From NCBI GenBank assembly GCA_903930255.1, contig CAIYYA010000339.1, positions 1 through 56,641 of the forward strand: DNA of 56,641 bases, in the 5' to 3' direction. Positions 26,044 to 36,929 of the stretch are shown here, piece by piece. The notes beneath the pieces are model-generated. The model did not search any database, was not told the origin of the DNA, and worked only from the letters and a program-made list of their open reading frames with translations. The translations under genes were made by a program, and so were the position numbers. The DNA comes from an uncultured beta proteobacterium. Lineage in GTDB: Bacteria; Pseudomonadota; Gammaproteobacteria; Burkholderiales; Burkholderiaceae_C. Every line of letters begins with the position of its first letter. Within the stretch, counting starts at the first letter, position 1.

Positions 26044-26808
26044 TCACGCGAGCAGCATGTCGGTGATTAGCTTGGTCAGAAGGCTGAGGACCAGAATGAG
26101 AAAGAGCCTTCTGAGCCAGAGATTGCCGCCCTTCATAGCCAAGTGGCTACCCACGAATGAGCCAGCAACCATGGCCACCATCATCGCAATGGCCAGCTCA
26201 AGCAGCACAAACCCAGCAGGAATGAAATAGGTCAATGCGCCCAAATTAGTGGCCATATTGACGACTTTGGCGCAGGCGGTTGCGCGCATGAAATCAAAGT
26301 GGAAAACACGAACAAACAAAAAAATCAGAAAACTTCCGGCACCTGGTCCAAAAAAGCCTTCATAAAAACCAATCGCAGCGCCAATCGGCAAACCCCGGTA
26401 AAGGTCTTTTTTACTCACGGGCTTGGGGGTGTCCTGCTTGCCGAAGTCTGGGCGATACCAGGTATAGAAGAACATCACCACCAGCAGGAAAACGACGAAT
26501 GGTTTGATCCACGCATTCGGCAACAAAGCTATGGCGCGAGCGCCCAGGTGCGCACCGCAAAACGCAGTGCCTGCTATCAAAGCCAGCAATCTCCAGGGGA
26601 GCTGCATTTTGCGAGCATATTGAAGCGTCGCGGTTGCCATTCCGGCCACTGAAGCACATTTTTCGGTGGCGAATAAAGTGGCCGGCGCGGCTGTTGGAAA
26701 AAGCGTGAGCATGCCAGGAATCAAAACAAGACCACCGCCTCCAACTGATGCGTTGAGCATTGCAGCGACAAAGGTCAGCGGTAACAGGATGTAGAGTTCA
26801 GTTGTCAT
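26044..26808 (-). CDS. TSUP-family (TauE/SafE) membrane permease
   Basis: 254-residue inner-membrane protein with about eight helices arranged as two similar halves, each with a glycine-rich TSUP motif: ASVGGGGLVLIPGML near residue 20 and GFYEGFFGPGAGSFLIF near 150. The family exports or imports sulfite, sulfoacetate, organosulfonates or other anions; substrate cannot be told. The start at 26808 (MTTELYILLPL) begins directly with the first helix. The gene ends 5 bases from the uxaA stop codon in convergent orientation. Confidence 0.85.
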   Translation of the reverse strand: MTTELYILLPLTFVAAMLNASVGGGGLVLIPGMLTLFPTAAPATLFATEKCASVAGMATATLQYARKMQLPWRLLALIAGTAFCGAHLGARAIALLPNAWIKPFVVFLLVVMFFYTWYRPDFGKQDTPKPVSKKDLYRGLPIGAAIGFYEGFFGPGAGSFLIFLFVRVFHFDFMRATACAKVVNMATNLGALTYFIPAGFVLLELAIAMMVAMVAGSFVGSHLAMKGGNLWLRRLFLILVLSLLTKLITDMLLA

Positions 26809-26950
26809 GCCTAAGTTCTTGCCGGGTAGTGGCATTTTACGTAGGCAGGTGAATCGAATAGGGGGTCAATTTTTGTAAGGTGTTTGTCACGTCACTATGA
26901 TCAAGTTCGCTTGACTTCAATTTGAAGACGGATTTGTAAAAGGTGTTGTT

Positions 26951-29896
26951 ATGGGAATTGGTTCACTATTTTGGCGTCGTATGGGGTTGGGCGCTAAGCT
27001 TGCCGTTAGTAATTTTTTGTTGGTTGCGACGGTTCTCACGGTTTGTGTTGTGGCGATTGGGTATTCAATTTCGCAGACGATTGAAGGTCGTGCTATCGCC
27101 GAAGTGAGCGATAAAACCAAGATGCTGACCAATCTGATCGAGGGTACTGACCGCGACCTTCGGGTTCGCACGGCTGCGCTGGCAAAAGCATTTCAAGGTA
27201 ACTTGAAGGGCACTTTTGAGTTGTTTGCGGCCACGATTGACAGCAAAGCGCAAGCTACACCGACTTTGAAGCTTGATGGCAAAACTGTCAATTTGGACTT
27301 CACGGTGGTTGATCGGTTCACTGAGATGACAGGCGCTGTGGCGACCGTGTTTGCCAAATCGGGCGACGATTTTGTGCGCGTGACCACCTCACTGAAGAAT
27401 GACAAGGGTGAGCGCGCCGTTGGCACGCTGCTCGACCGGGCCCATCCAGGTTACAAGGCGACTTTGGCAGGCGGCAGTTTTACCGGCTTGGCAACGCTGT
27501 TTGGCCGGCAATACATGACGCAATATGACCCAATTCGCAACGCCCAGGGGCAAATCGTCGGTTTGAGTTTTATTGGGCTGGATTTCTCCGATTATTTGAA
27601 AGCGTTAAAAGCTTCGATCCGAGAGCTCAAAATTGGGAAAACGGGGTATTTTTATGTGCTCAATGCACGTCCTGGCGAGAAATTGGGCGAGTTGGTGATA
27701 CACCCGGCCATCGAAGGTAAAAACCTGCTGACGGTAAAAGACACCAATGGGCGTGAATTCATCAAGGATATGCTGGAACAGAAAAACGGCATGATCCGTT
27801 ACCCGTGGCTCAACAAAGAGCTGGGTGAAACCTCGCCACGCGACAAAGTGGTGTCTTTCTCTTATTTGAAAAATTGGGACTGGGTGGTCGCTGGCGGCAC
27901 TTATGTGGACGAGTACACCGCCGATATTGACAGTTTGCGCAATGTCTATGCCGCTGCCGGACTCGTGATTGTGCTGTTGATCTCGGGTATCTGGTTGCTG
28001 CTGATTCGCCGCATGGTGGTGCGACCCATGGGCATGGTCAGCGCGACGGCCGAGAAAATCGCCGCGGGTGATCTAAGCAGTGAGCTGGCGACCGAACGCG
28101 AAGACGAAATTGGTCATTTGATCGTTGCCATGGCCAGCATGGAATCCGTGTTGAGCCAGTTTCAGGCAGCGCAAAGCGATATGGCACGCCAGCACGAAGC
28201 CGGCAATATCGACCACGCCATGCCACATCAAAATCTGCCGGGCGCTTACGGTGCCATGGCACAAAGCATCAATAGCATTGTCAAAGCCCATATTGCCGAC
28301 ACCATGAAGGTGGTGGATGTCGTGGCAGGCTATGCCGATGGCAAGCTGGATGTGCCGATGGATCGGCTGCCGGGTCAAAAAGCACGCATCAGCACAGCAG
28401 TGGATAAAGTGCAGGAGACCTTGCAGCGAGCGAGTGAGGCCTCACGCTACAACGCCCGAGTGAAAACGGCGCTGGATAGCGTCAGCCTGCCGGTGCGCAT
28501 TGCCGATGTAGATGGAAAACTGATCTACATCAACCAGGCCCTGCAAAACACATTGCGCCAATCTGCTGAAGGTTTCCGCCAACAGATTCCCGGTTTTGAC
28601 CCCGAAAAAGTGGTGGGGGGCAGTATTGGTATGTTTTACGCTGACCCACCGGCCGCACTGGCACGCCTGCGCAACCTGAGTGCCATGGCGCAAACGCGCT
28701 TAAATCTGGGTGGGCGCATGTACGACCTGACTACCACGCCGGTGATGGCCGAGAATGGTGAGCGCCTGGGTACCGTGGGGCAATGGCTTGACGTGACCGA
28801 ACAACTCGCGGCGGAGCAAGAAATCGCCAAAACTGTCGCTGCTGCGGTGCAGGGTGACTTGACTCAGCGCCTGACCTTGCAAGGTAAAACCGGTTTCTTT
28901 GCCAACTTGTCAAATGGCATGAATCAGTTGCTTGACACCAGCGAAGAGGCCATCACCGATGTGTCTAACGCCTTGGGTGCCTTTGCGCAAGGTGACCTGA
29001 CGTATCGCATCACGCACAATTACGGAGGCTTGTTTGGCAAGGTCAAGGAAAGTGCCAATCTGACGGCACAAAATCTGACGCGTGTGATGGAAGAAGTGCG
29101 CGGCGCAGCCGATGCGCTGACCGGTGCCGCTAATCAGGTTAGTGCTACTGCCCAATCGCTATCGCAGGCCGCCAGCGAGCAGGCTGCCAGTGTGGATGAA
29201 ACCACCTCCAGCATTGGGCTGATGTCAACGTCGATCTCGCAAAACAGCAACAACGCCAAGATCACCAACGAAATGGCCACTAAAACCAGTCAAGAGGCGG
29301 TGCAGGGTGGTCGAGTGGTGAGCGAAACGGTGACCGCCATGAAACAAATAGCGGCAAAAATTGGCATCGTTGATGACATCGCCTACCAGACCAACCTGCT
29401 GGCGCTGAATGCAGCGATCGAAGCGGCACGCGCTGGCGAACATGGCAAGGGCTTTGCTGTGGTCGCCGCCGAGGTGCGCAAGCTCGCCGAACGCAGCCAG
29501 GAGGCCGCCAAAGAGATTGGCCAACTTGCCCAAAGCAGCGTGACAACCGCCGAGCATGCGGGGCATCTGCTCGATGCGATCGTGCCGAGCATCCAGAAAA
29601 CATCGGCGCTGGTGCAAGAAATTGATGCGGCTTCGAGTGAGCAAAGTGCCTCCATCTCGCAAATCGGTGGCGCCATGAACCAGCTCAGCCGGGCGACCCA
29701 GCAAAATGCCTCTGCTTCCGAAGAACTAGCAGCTACCAGCGAAGAGCTATCGGGACAGGCCGAGCAGTTGCAGCAATCAGTGGCATTTTTTAAAACTGCA
29801 GACTCAATGGTCATCACCAACAGCCACAACGCCAAGTTGGCCACCCATGAGCGCAGAGTGGTAAACACCAGAGCGCTGTCGATGGGGAGGCATTAG
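26951..29896 (+). CDS. Methyl-accepting chemotaxis protein with Cache, HAMP and PAS domains
   Basis: 981-residue chemoreceptor. Membrane segment at about 17-40, periplasmic double-Cache-type sensor about 45-330 ([20 protein letters not shown] and [14 protein letters not shown] are diagnostic), second membrane segment 336-356 and HAMP 357-410. A cytosolic PAS domain covers about 496-620 ([20 protein letters not shown]). A second HAMP-like linker precedes the methylation and signalling helices, with the hairpin near 809-850 ([20 protein letters not shown]). No CheR-binding pentapeptide is seen at the C-terminus. The stimulus is unknown; a small-molecule ligand outside and possibly redox or another cue inside are inferred. 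Confidence 0.93.
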   Translation: MGIGSLFWRRMGLGAKLAVSNFLLVATVLTVCVVAIGYSISQTIEGRAIAEVSDKTKMLTNLIEGTDRDLRVRTAALAKAFQGNLKGTFELFAATIDSKAQATPTLKLDGKTVNLDFTVVDRFTEMTGAVATVFAKSGDDFVRVTTSLKNDKGERAVGTLLDRAHPGYKATLAGGSFTGLATLFGRQYMTQYDPIRNAQGQIVGLSFIGLDFSDYLKALKASIRELKIGKTGYFYVLNARPGEKLGELVIHPAIEGKNLLTVKDTNGREFIKDMLEQKNGMIRYPWLNKELGETSPRDKVVSFSYLKNWDWVVAGGTYVDEYTADIDSLRNVYAAAGLVIVLLISGIWLLLIRRMVVRPMGMVSATAEKIAAGDLSSELATEREDEIGHLIVAMASMESVLSQFQAAQSDMARQHEAGNIDHAMPHQNLPGAYGAMAQSINSIVKAHIADTMKVVDVVAGYADGKLDVPMDRLPGQKARISTAVDKVQETLQRASEASRYNARVKTALDSVSLPVRIADVDGKLIYINQALQNTLRQSAEGFRQQIPGFDPEKVVGGSIGMFYADPPAALARLRNLSAMAQTRLNLGGRMYDLTTTPVMAENGERLGTVGQWLDVTEQLAAEQEIAKTVAAAVQGDLTQRLTLQGKTGFFANLSNGMNQLLDTSEEAITDVSNALGAFAQGDLTYRITHNYGGLFGKVKESANLTAQNLTRVMEEVRGAADALTGAANQVSATAQSLSQAASEQAASVDETTSSIGLMSTSISQNSNNAKITNEMATKTSQEAVQGGRVVSETVTAMKQIAAKIGIVDDIAYQTNLLALNAAIEAARAGEHGKGFAVVAAEVRKLAERSQEAAKEIGQLAQSSVTTAEHAGHLLDAIVPSIQKTSALVQEIDAASSEQSASISQIGGAMNQLSRATQQNASASEELAATSEELSGQAEQLQQSVAFFKTADSMVITNSHNAKLATHERRVVNTRALSMGRH

Positions 29897-29940
29897 GTCG
29901 ACCAAGCCAATTTGCCGAAGGTCGCTCAGATCAAAATTCA

Positions 29941-32900
29941 ATGCCCTCTGCTATCGCCCCAGCGCTGAGCCCTGGTTTTATGGTTTTGCACGGCAATCGG
30001 CTGGAGGATTTGCGCGATTTGTTGGTTAATTTCTTGCAATCACACCCGCTGCCGGTGTTGGTGCCCGAGGTGATTTTGTTGCAAAGCAACGGCATGAAGC
30101 ACTGGCTCGAGCAGGCCTTGGCTGACGATAATGCTTTGGGCATTTGCGCTGCGACTCGACTTGAGCTGCCCAGCGCTTATCTTTGGGAGGTGTACCGCAG
30201 CGTGTTAGGTGCGCGCGCAGTGCCCGTGCATATGCCCTTTGATAAAAGCGCATTGCTCTGGCGCTTGATACGGTTGCTGCCCGAATTGTTGGCGAGTAAT
30301 CCGGTTTATGCACCGCTGCAGCGCTACCTGAGCGACCGCACCGATGACCGCAAACTTTACCAGTTGGCCTTGCAAGTGGCCGATGTGCTGGATGGCTACC
30401 AAAGTTACCGAGCTGACTGGCTTGCCGACTGGGCTGTCGGTGCGCCAGGGCAAGACCTGCTGCGCCAGCATGACGGCAAAACACGCCCCATTGCCGACGC
30501 ACACGCCTGGCAAGCCCAGTTGTGGCGCGACATTGGCACTGATGTCGGTTTCGAGCTGGCGCATGCCTCCCGCGCCAGCGTGCACGAGCGATTTATGCTC
30601 GCCATGCGTGCGCAGGCGCTAACCTCAGAACTGCGCCCGAGCGGTTTACCACCGCGTCTGGTGGTTTTTGGTGTGTCGTCCTTGCCCCTGCAGACGGTGC
30701 AGGCGTTGGCGGCTTTGGGTCAGGTGAGTCAGGTGCTGATGTTGGTGCAAAACCCGTGTCAGCATTATTGGGGTGATATCGTGCAAGGTCATGAACTCTT
30801 GCGCGCCCAGTTGCGGCAGCGCCAAAACGTCAAACCGATTCGTGCATCATCCCTGTCGCCAGCTGGTTTGCACAGTGAGAGCCATCCACTGTTAGCGTCC
30901 TGGGGCAAGCAGGCGCGTGACTACCTGCATATGCTGGATGGCTTTGATCAGCTGAGCACCTATGCCCATCGATTCAGTCGGGTCGATGTGTTTGTTGACC
31001 CGTTGGATGATGCCGAGAGTCCGAGCATTCTGAGCCAATTGCAGTCCAGCATTTTTAATCTTCAAGGCATGCCAGATAAGCGTGAGGCGCTACAAAAAGA
31101 CGAGTCGATCACACTCATCACCTGCCACAGCGCGCAGCGCGAAGTCGAGGTGTTGCACGACCGTCTACTAGCCTGGTTTAACGCAGACCCAAAACTGCAG
31201 CCACGCGATGTGATGGTGATGGTGCCCGACATGCAGACTTTTGCAGCCCACATTGCGGCGGTGTTTGGCCGTTTTGCGAGCGGTGAACCCAGGCACATCC
31301 CGTATTCAATCGCTGACACCACACCCCGTCAGTCACCTATCGTGCAAGCGCTTGAACAATTGCTGAAACTGCCCACGGCGCGTTTGTCGCTGGCCGATTG
31401 GCTAAGTTTGTTTGAAGTGTCAGCAGTGCGTGCACGCTTTGGTCTCAGTGCAGCCGATGTAACGCAGCTGCACGATTGGCTGGCGCTGGCTGGGGTGCGC
31501 TGGGGGCTCGATGCCCAGTATCGCGTGGCCTGGGGCTTGCCTTGTGAGCTTGCCGGTCTTGATCAAAACACCTGGGCTTTTGGCTTGCGCAGACTTTTGC
31601 TGGGCTACGCCGTGGGTCACGCCGCACCTTGGGGGGGGACATTTGGGCAAGCTGCGCTGGGCTCGCTTGACGCGCCGCTGATGGGTGCGTTGCTTGAATG
31701 GTTGCAAGCCATTCAGACCACACAGGCTGAGCTTTCCTCGGCTCAGTCGCCCGCGCAGTGGGGGCTTACTTTGAGTGCCCTTGTGACGCGCTTCTTTCTA
31801 GCGCAGGATGAAGCCCAGGAGCGTTTATTGCAACGTTGTCTGGCTCCGCTTGAGCCGTGGCTGCAGGCCTGCGCTGATGCACGACTGGAGTCGCAGTTGT
31901 CGCTGGATGTGGTGCGTGATCACTGGCTGGCGCAAATCGAAGAAAGCAGCTTGCAGCAGCGTTTTTTTGGTGGGGGCGTACAGTTTGGCACGCTCATGCC
32001 CATGCGCAGCATTCCGTTTCAGGTGATTGGTTTATTGGGCATGAACGATGGTGACTATCCGCGCCAAAAGCCTGCCCGAGATTTTGACTTGATGGCACAG
32101 AGTTGGCGTGCGGGCGATCGCTCGCGCCGTGAAGATGATCGCTATCTGTTTCTCGAGGCGCTGCTGGCGGCGCGTCAAAAACTCTATATCAGCTGGCAAG
32201 GTCATAGTGCCACCGACAACTCAGAGCAGCCTCCATCGGTTCTTGTGGCGCAACTGATTGACTATGTGCAGATGCATTTGAGCCCATCGATCGTTGTGCA
32301 AAAGCAGCCACTACAGGCGTTTTCTCAGGCTTATTTTCTGCAAGATTCGCCCTTTGAAACCTATGCCGATGACTGGGCGCGTGTGCATGCAGCTGACACG
32401 GGCACGGCTGCCACTTGTGAAGTACTCGAATCCGGTGTGTCACCAACTGCATTGACACTGGCGCATTTGCGCCAGTTGCTGCGCCAGCCGGTGGAGGTGT
32501 TCTTCAAGGCCCGCTTGCAAGTGTGGCTGAATACCCTCGATGAAGAGCTCCCTGAAGAAGAGCCGTTTGCCTTGAACGCACTGGCGCAATTTCAGGCGAC
32601 ACAGAACTTGTTGGATGCCGCTGATCCAGAGCTGGCAGCCCAGCAACTCACACTTGGCGGCGTGCTGCCACTGGGCGCTTTTGGTGCGCGTGCCTCAGCC
32701 CTGTTGCAAGACAAAGCGCAAACTGTGCGCGAGCGCTGCCTGCCCTGGCTGCAGCGCTATCCAACTCAGCTCGGGGTGCAGTCGATTGATCTGGAGATTG
32801 ATGGCAAACGCCTCACAGGTGTGCTTGGCGGTTTGCGCATGGCGCACGATCACACCCTGTTGCTCTGTCGCCAACGTGCCGGTGCGCTGCTGGATGGCAA

Positions 32901-33387
32901 AAAGGGCGCGCAAAGTTTGCGCGTGCATGCCATGGTGGATTTGTGGGTGCAGCATTTGGCTGCCTGTGCCAGTGCGCTGGCGCTGACCAGTGTGCAATTG
33001 GGTGTGGATGCCCAGGTGCTGCTAAAACCGCTTGACGCAGAAGCGGCACGCAGCCGCTTGCAGCGCCTGCTGCAGGTGTATCAGCAGGCTTGGGTGCAGC
33101 CGCTGCCGGTGGCTTGTAAAACTGCCTCGGCCTATTTGCATGCGCAAATACAAGCCCTGCAGCAGGGCGACTCCGAAAAAGCACCGAAAGATCCGCACGA
33201 TGCAGCCCAGTTGATTTTCGAAGGTGGCTCGCAAGCCCCGGGTGAATGTGAGGAAAATGTTTATCTGGCGCGTGCTTTCGTGGGTTATGACGACATCAAA
33301 AGCACGTTACCCGAGCTGGCGCAAGCGCTTTATGGCGACTTAATAGCGCACGTGCAAATATCAGTTCACGAAGGGGGCTCGGCATGA
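29941..33387 (+). CDS. recC: Exodeoxyribonuclease V gamma subunit
   Basis: 1148-residue RecC, the Chi-recognition and strand-separation subunit of RecBCD. It contains an inactivated SF1 helicase fold. Segments include VPEVILLQSNGMKHWLEQALA, the LFVFGVSSLPLQTVQAL-like LVVFGVSSLPLQ, ITLITCHSAQREVEVLHDRLL, GLLGMNDGDYPRQ and RSRREDDRYLFLEALLAARQ. Size matches E. coli RecC (1122). It is first of the recC-recB-recD operon, and its stop overlaps the recB start by 4 bases. The ribosome binding site ahead of 29941 is weak. Confidence 0.95.
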   Translation: MPSAIAPALSPGFMVLHGNRLEDLRDLLVNFLQSHPLPVLVPEVILLQSNGMKHWLEQALADDNALGICAATRLELPSAYLWEVYRSVLGARAVPVHMPFDKSALLWRLIRLLPELLASNPVYAPLQRYLSDRTDDRKLYQLALQVADVLDGYQSYRADWLADWAVGAPGQDLLRQHDGKTRPIADAHAWQAQLWRDIGTDVGFELAHASRASVHERFMLAMRAQALTSELRPSGLPPRLVVFGVSSLPLQTVQALAALGQVSQVLMLVQNPCQHYWGDIVQGHELLRAQLRQRQNVKPIRASSLSPAGLHSESHPLLASWGKQARDYLHMLDGFDQLSTYAHRFSRVDVFVDPLDDAESPSILSQLQSSIFNLQGMPDKREALQKDESITLITCHSAQREVEVLHDRLLAWFNADPKLQPRDVMVMVPDMQTFAAHIAAVFGRFASGEPRHIPYSIADTTPRQSPIVQALEQLLKLPTARLSLADWLSLFEVSAVRARFGLSAADVTQLHDWLALAGVRWGLDAQYRVAWGLPCELAGLDQNTWAFGLRRLLLGYAVGHAAPWGGTFGQAALGSLDAPLMGALLEWLQAIQTTQAELSSAQSPAQWGLTLSALVTRFFLAQDEAQERLLQRCLAPLEPWLQACADARLESQLSLDVVRDHWLAQIEESSLQQRFFGGGVQFGTLMPMRSIPFQVIGLLGMNDGDYPRQKPARDFDLMAQSWRAGDRSRREDDRYLFLEALLAARQKLYISWQGHSATDNSEQPPSVLVAQLIDYVQMHLSPSIVVQKQPLQAFSQAYFLQDSPFETYADDWARVHAADTGTAATCEVLESGVSPTALTLAHLRQLLRQPVEVFFKARLQVWLNTLDEELPEEEPFALNALAQFQATQNLLDAADPELAAQQLTLGGVLPLGAFGARASALLQDKAQTVRERCLPWLQRYPTQLGVQSIDLEIDGKRLTGVLGGLRMAHDHTLLLCRQRAGALLDGKKGAQSLRVHAMVDLWVQHLAACASALALTSVQLGVDAQVLLKPLDAEAARSRLQRLLQVYQQAWVQPLPVACKTASAYLHAQIQALQQGDSEKAPKDPHDAAQLIFEGGSQAPGECEENVYLARAFVGYDDIKSTLPELAQALYGDLIAHVQISVHEGGSA

Positions 33388-36300
33388 ATCCGATGCTGCC
33401 AAAAAAACTCGATCCTTTGAGTCTGCGTCTTCAGGGGCAGCAAGTGATCGAGGCCTCGGCAGGCACGGGTAAAACATGGACACTCGCGGCTCTGTATGTG
33501 CGGCTGGTGTTGGGGCACGAGCCTGCGGGCGTCGATGGGTGTCGGGCTTTGTTGCCGCCACAAATATTGGTGATGACCTTCACCGACGCGGCCACTGCCG
33601 AATTGCGTGCTCGCATACGCAAGCGGCTGGCACAAGCCGCACTATTTTTTGCGCAAAACGAGCAAGCTGACGCCGATGCGTTTTTACACCAGTTACGCGC
33701 GGGAATTGCGCCGTGCGATTGGCCGCAATGCGCTGCCCGACTGGACATGGCGGCGCAATGGATGGACGACGCGGCGATCTACACCATTCATGGCTGGAGC
33801 AGCCGCATGCTGAAAAGTCACGCCTTCGACAGTGCCAGCTTGTTTGTGCAAAGCCGGGTCGAGGATGCTGAAAAGCTGCTGCTGCTGGCAGCGCAAGACT
33901 ATTGGCGCGAATGGTTTTATCCGCTGCGCCCAGAGCAGCTTGGGGCGTTGCAGGGGCTGGGGAACACACCGCTAGAGTTGCTCAAGCGCGTTGAAAAACG
34001 GCGCAAACAAACCAGTAAAAGCCCGCAGCTCGAGGCAACCCCAGACCAATCACCTGCGCAACTGCTGCATCAATGGACACTTTGGCAAAGTCGTTTTTTG
34101 CTGCTGGAGAGCGCCGCTGTCAGCGCTTGCACCGAGGCGCTAGTTGGTTTACTGGCAGACACCATTGGTGCCAAAAAACTCAAAGGCTATCGTGCCGATT
34201 GGCCTGGCAAATTGCGTGATTGGGCGCAGGCCGGGTCGATGCTGTCAATGAACAAAGCCGACAGAGAGGCCTGTCTGAAGACACTCGAGCGTTTTGGTTT
34301 GGCTGCTTTGCGTGCCAAAAATTGGGCTGATGCCGACTTGCACCCGGCTTTTGCTGCCTTCGATGCCTTGCTTTTGCAGCACGCCCAAGAGCCCCAGGTG
34401 AGCGAGCAGCTGATTCAGCACGCCGCCTTTGAAATCGACCGGGCTTACCAGCAAGCCAAGGCGCGTCTGGCGCAGTTTGACTTTTCAGACTTGTTGCAAA
34501 ACCTGTACCACGCCTTGCAAGCCAGTGATGGCCGTCTGGCCCAGGCGATTCGTGACGAGTTTCCGGTGGCCTTGGTCGATGAGTTTCAGGACACTGACCC
34601 TTGGCAATATGGTGCCTTGCGCAGCATTTATGGCCAGTCCGACGATCCATCAGCCGCTGCAAAAACGGCACTCATCATGATTGGCGACCCCAAACAGGCC
34701 ATTTACAGCTTTCGCGGCGCCGATCTGGCAACGTATCTGAGTGCGCGCCAGCAGGCGCAGGCCGTGCACACCCTGACGGGCAATTTTCGCTCGACCGCCG
34801 GTGTTGTGGCGGCTGTCAACCATGTGTTTGGCCAAGCCAAACTGCCTTTTGGAGACCTGCCTTTTGAAAAGGTTGACGCTTGCAACCCGAATATCCAGCC
34901 GCTGCAAGTGGCGGGGCAAGTGCAGCCTGCCATGACCGTGTGGCATCTGCCCAGGGGCGATAGCCTGAACAAAAACAGCATCAATGCCGACATGGCGCAG
35001 GTGTTTGCCACGCAAATGGTGGCCTTGCTCAACCAAAAGGTCGCCCAACCTGGCGACATGGCAGTGCTGGTGCGCAACTGGAGCGAGGCGCGTGCCATTC
35101 GTCTGGCGCTGGCACAGCGCGCGGTGCCCAGTGTGTATTTGTCGCAGCGTGACAGTGTTTTTGCCAGTCAACAGGCCAGCGATTTGTGGCATGTTCTGCG
35201 CGCTGTGGCCACGCCCAGTGCCGGCAAACTGCTGCGCGCTGCACTGGCAACCCGGCTCTGGGGCAAAAATTGGGCAGAGCTTGACGCCCTGTTTCAGGAC
35301 GAGGCTGCCTGGGATGCCATGACCGAGCGTGTGCACCATTGGCAAGCCGTCTGGCAACGCCAGGGTTTTTTGCCCATGTTGCACCATTGGTTGCACGAAC
35401 AGCAGATTGCACAACGCTTATTGCAGCAAAGCGAGGGTGAGCGTGCGCTGACCAATGTGCTGCATCTGGGCGATCTGTTGCAAAGCGCCAGCCAGAGTCT
35501 GCAAGGTGAAGCGGCGCTGATTCGTTATTTTGAAAACCAATTGCGTGACCCGTCTGCCGGAGCTGAGGCGGCTCAACTGCGCCTGGAAAGCGATGCGGCG
35601 CTGGTGCAGGTGGTCACCCTGCACAAATCCAAAGGCCTGCAATATCCGCTGGTGTTTTTGCCCTTTGTGTCGAATTACACAGAACAAGACGCGGCGCCAG
35701 ACGATGCGCTGCGTCTGGCTGAGGATGTTCGTCTGCTGTATGTGGGCATGACGCGCGCCGAGCAGGCACTTTGGCTGGGTGTGGCGCAAACCTTTGGGGA
35801 TGTGGATGGCAAAACGCCGGTTGTGAAAAGTGCCATTTCACAGTTGCTGGCGCGAAAAGATCCGACCGACTTGGCGCAGCGGCTGCAAACCTGGGCAGAC
35901 GGGGTAGACGGGGCAGCCAGCGGAGCCGGCGCGACCATCGTGGTGCAATCAGCGCCAATTCCTAATATGGCATGCTACTGCCCTCGTGTGCAGGTGCAAA
36001 ACGGCAAAGCAGCCAAGGTGCCGCAGCGCCAATTGCGCAGCCGTTGGTGGAGCGCCAGCTTTAGCGCCCTGACCCGTGCCGTGGAGCCGTCAGCTGCGCC
36101 CGCAAGCGAACTTCCGTCTTGGCTCGATGAACGCGTGTTGGATGCCCAAGTCGATGCCCGTGCTAACGATGTGAGCGTGACGGGCCAGTTCAATGCGTTT
36201 CCTGCTGGCAGTGTTTATGGCACGCTGCTGCACGATCTGCTGCAATGGCATGCCCAAAATGACTGGCCAGATGCGCAGCATGCAGGTTGGCAAAAACTGC

Positions 36301-36929
36301 TGCAGCGCCATGCACAACGGTTGCATTTGGATGAGGCACAGCAAGCCCTTCTGGTGTCTTGGTTTGAGTCTATCGTCAGCACTCGTTTGACCCTTTCAGT
36401 GCACTCGGTTACTATTAATTTAAGAGCGCTTCGTGCTTGTCAGTATTGGTCAGAGATGGCTTTTAGCTTGAAGGTTGAAAACCTGCAGTCAGCGCGTTTG
36501 GACGCGTTGATCCAGCACTACATTCACCCGGAGTGCTTGCGCCAGACGCTTGCAGAGCAAACACTGCAGGGCATGCTGACTGGATTTATTGATTTGGTGC
36601 TGGAAGTCGAGGGGCGTTATTACGTGCTTGACTACAAGTCGAACAAGCTCGCAAGCTATGCCCCTGCGGCGTTGCAGCAAGCCATTTTGGCGCACCGCTA
36701 CGATGTGCAATACACACTTTATCTGCTGGCCTTGCATCGTTTGCTGCGCTCGCGTTTGCCTGATTACGATTACGACCGGCATGTGGGTGGTGCGCTTTAT
36801 TGGTTTTTACGCGGCATTGATCAAAGGGATGCTGGCCTGTATGTGATGCAAGCCCCCAAGGCGCTGATTGAAGCGCTCGATGCGGCTTTTTCCGGTTGCA
36901 GCGCTCTGCCATGCGAGGCCTCGATATGA
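33384..36929 (+). CDS. recB: Exodeoxyribonuclease V beta subunit
   Basis: 1181-residue RecB, a 3'-5' helicase and nuclease. Walker A EASAGTGKTWT at 23-33, MTFTDAATAELRARI motif Ia, DEFQDTDPWQ near 398 (motif II), GDPKQAIYSFRGAD motif III, TLHKSKGLQYPLVFLP motif V and LLYVGMTRAEQAL motif VI are present. The C-terminal nuclease domain has the metal-binding D of GFIDLVLE near 1068 and DYKSNK near 1082. Length equals E. coli RecB (1180). ATGA overlaps join it to recC and recD. The stretch near 36411-36455 is A/T-rich relative to its surroundings. Confidence 0.96.
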   Translation: MNPMLPKKLDPLSLRLQGQQVIEASAGTGKTWTLAALYVRLVLGHEPAGVDGCRALLPPQILVMTFTDAATAELRARIRKRLAQAALFFAQNEQADADAFLHQLRAGIAPCDWPQCAARLDMAAQWMDDAAIYTIHGWSSRMLKSHAFDSASLFVQSRVEDAEKLLLLAAQDYWREWFYPLRPEQLGALQGLGNTPLELLKRVEKRRKQTSKSPQLEATPDQSPAQLLHQWTLWQSRFLLLESAAVSACTEALVGLLADTIGAKKLKGYRADWPGKLRDWAQAGSMLSMNKADREACLKTLERFGLAALRAKNWADADLHPAFAAFDALLLQHAQEPQVSEQLIQHAAFEIDRAYQQAKARLAQFDFSDLLQNLYHALQASDGRLAQAIRDEFPVALVDEFQDTDPWQYGALRSIYGQSDDPSAAAKTALIMIGDPKQAIYSFRGADLATYLSARQQAQAVHTLTGNFRSTAGVVAAVNHVFGQAKLPFGDLPFEKVDACNPNIQPLQVAGQVQPAMTVWHLPRGDSLNKNSINADMAQVFATQMVALLNQKVAQPGDMAVLVRNWSEARAIRLALAQRAVPSVYLSQRDSVFASQQASDLWHVLRAVATPSAGKLLRAALATRLWGKNWAELDALFQDEAAWDAMTERVHHWQAVWQRQGFLPMLHHWLHEQQIAQRLLQQSEGERALTNVLHLGDLLQSASQSLQGEAALIRYFENQLRDPSAGAEAAQLRLESDAALVQVVTLHKSKGLQYPLVFLPFVSNYTEQDAAPDDALRLAEDVRLLYVGMTRAEQALWLGVAQTFGDVDGKTPVVKSAISQLLARKDPTDLAQRLQTWADGVDGAASGAGATIVVQSAPIPNMACYCPRVQVQNGKAAKVPQRQLRSRWWSASFSALTRAVEPSAAPASELPSWLDERVLDAQVDARANDVSVTGQFNAFPAGSVYGTLLHDLLQWHAQNDWPDAQHAGWQKLLQRHAQRLHLDEAQQALLVSWFESIVSTRLTLSVHSVTINLRALRACQYWSEMAFSLKVENLQSARLDALIQHYIHPECLRQTLAEQTLQGMLTGFIDLVLEVEGRYYVLDYKSNKLASYAPAALQQAILAHRYDVQYTLYLLALHRLLRSRLPDYDYDRHVGGALYWFLRGIDQRDAGLYVMQAPKALIEALDAAFSGCSALPCEASI

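Noticed and set aside
26915-26927. CTTCAATTTGAAG palindrome before the large chemoreceptor as an operator
   Set aside because: It is a single short palindrome in A/T-rich DNA with no second copy or matching regulator.
36411-36455. A stretch inside recB resembling the gene-end palindromic repeat (ACTATTAATTTAAGAGC...GCTTGTCAGTATTGG)
   Set aside because: Only about the first 27 bases align loosely with copy E and the second arm is absent. The coding frame is intact and RecB length is normal, so chance similarity is as likely.
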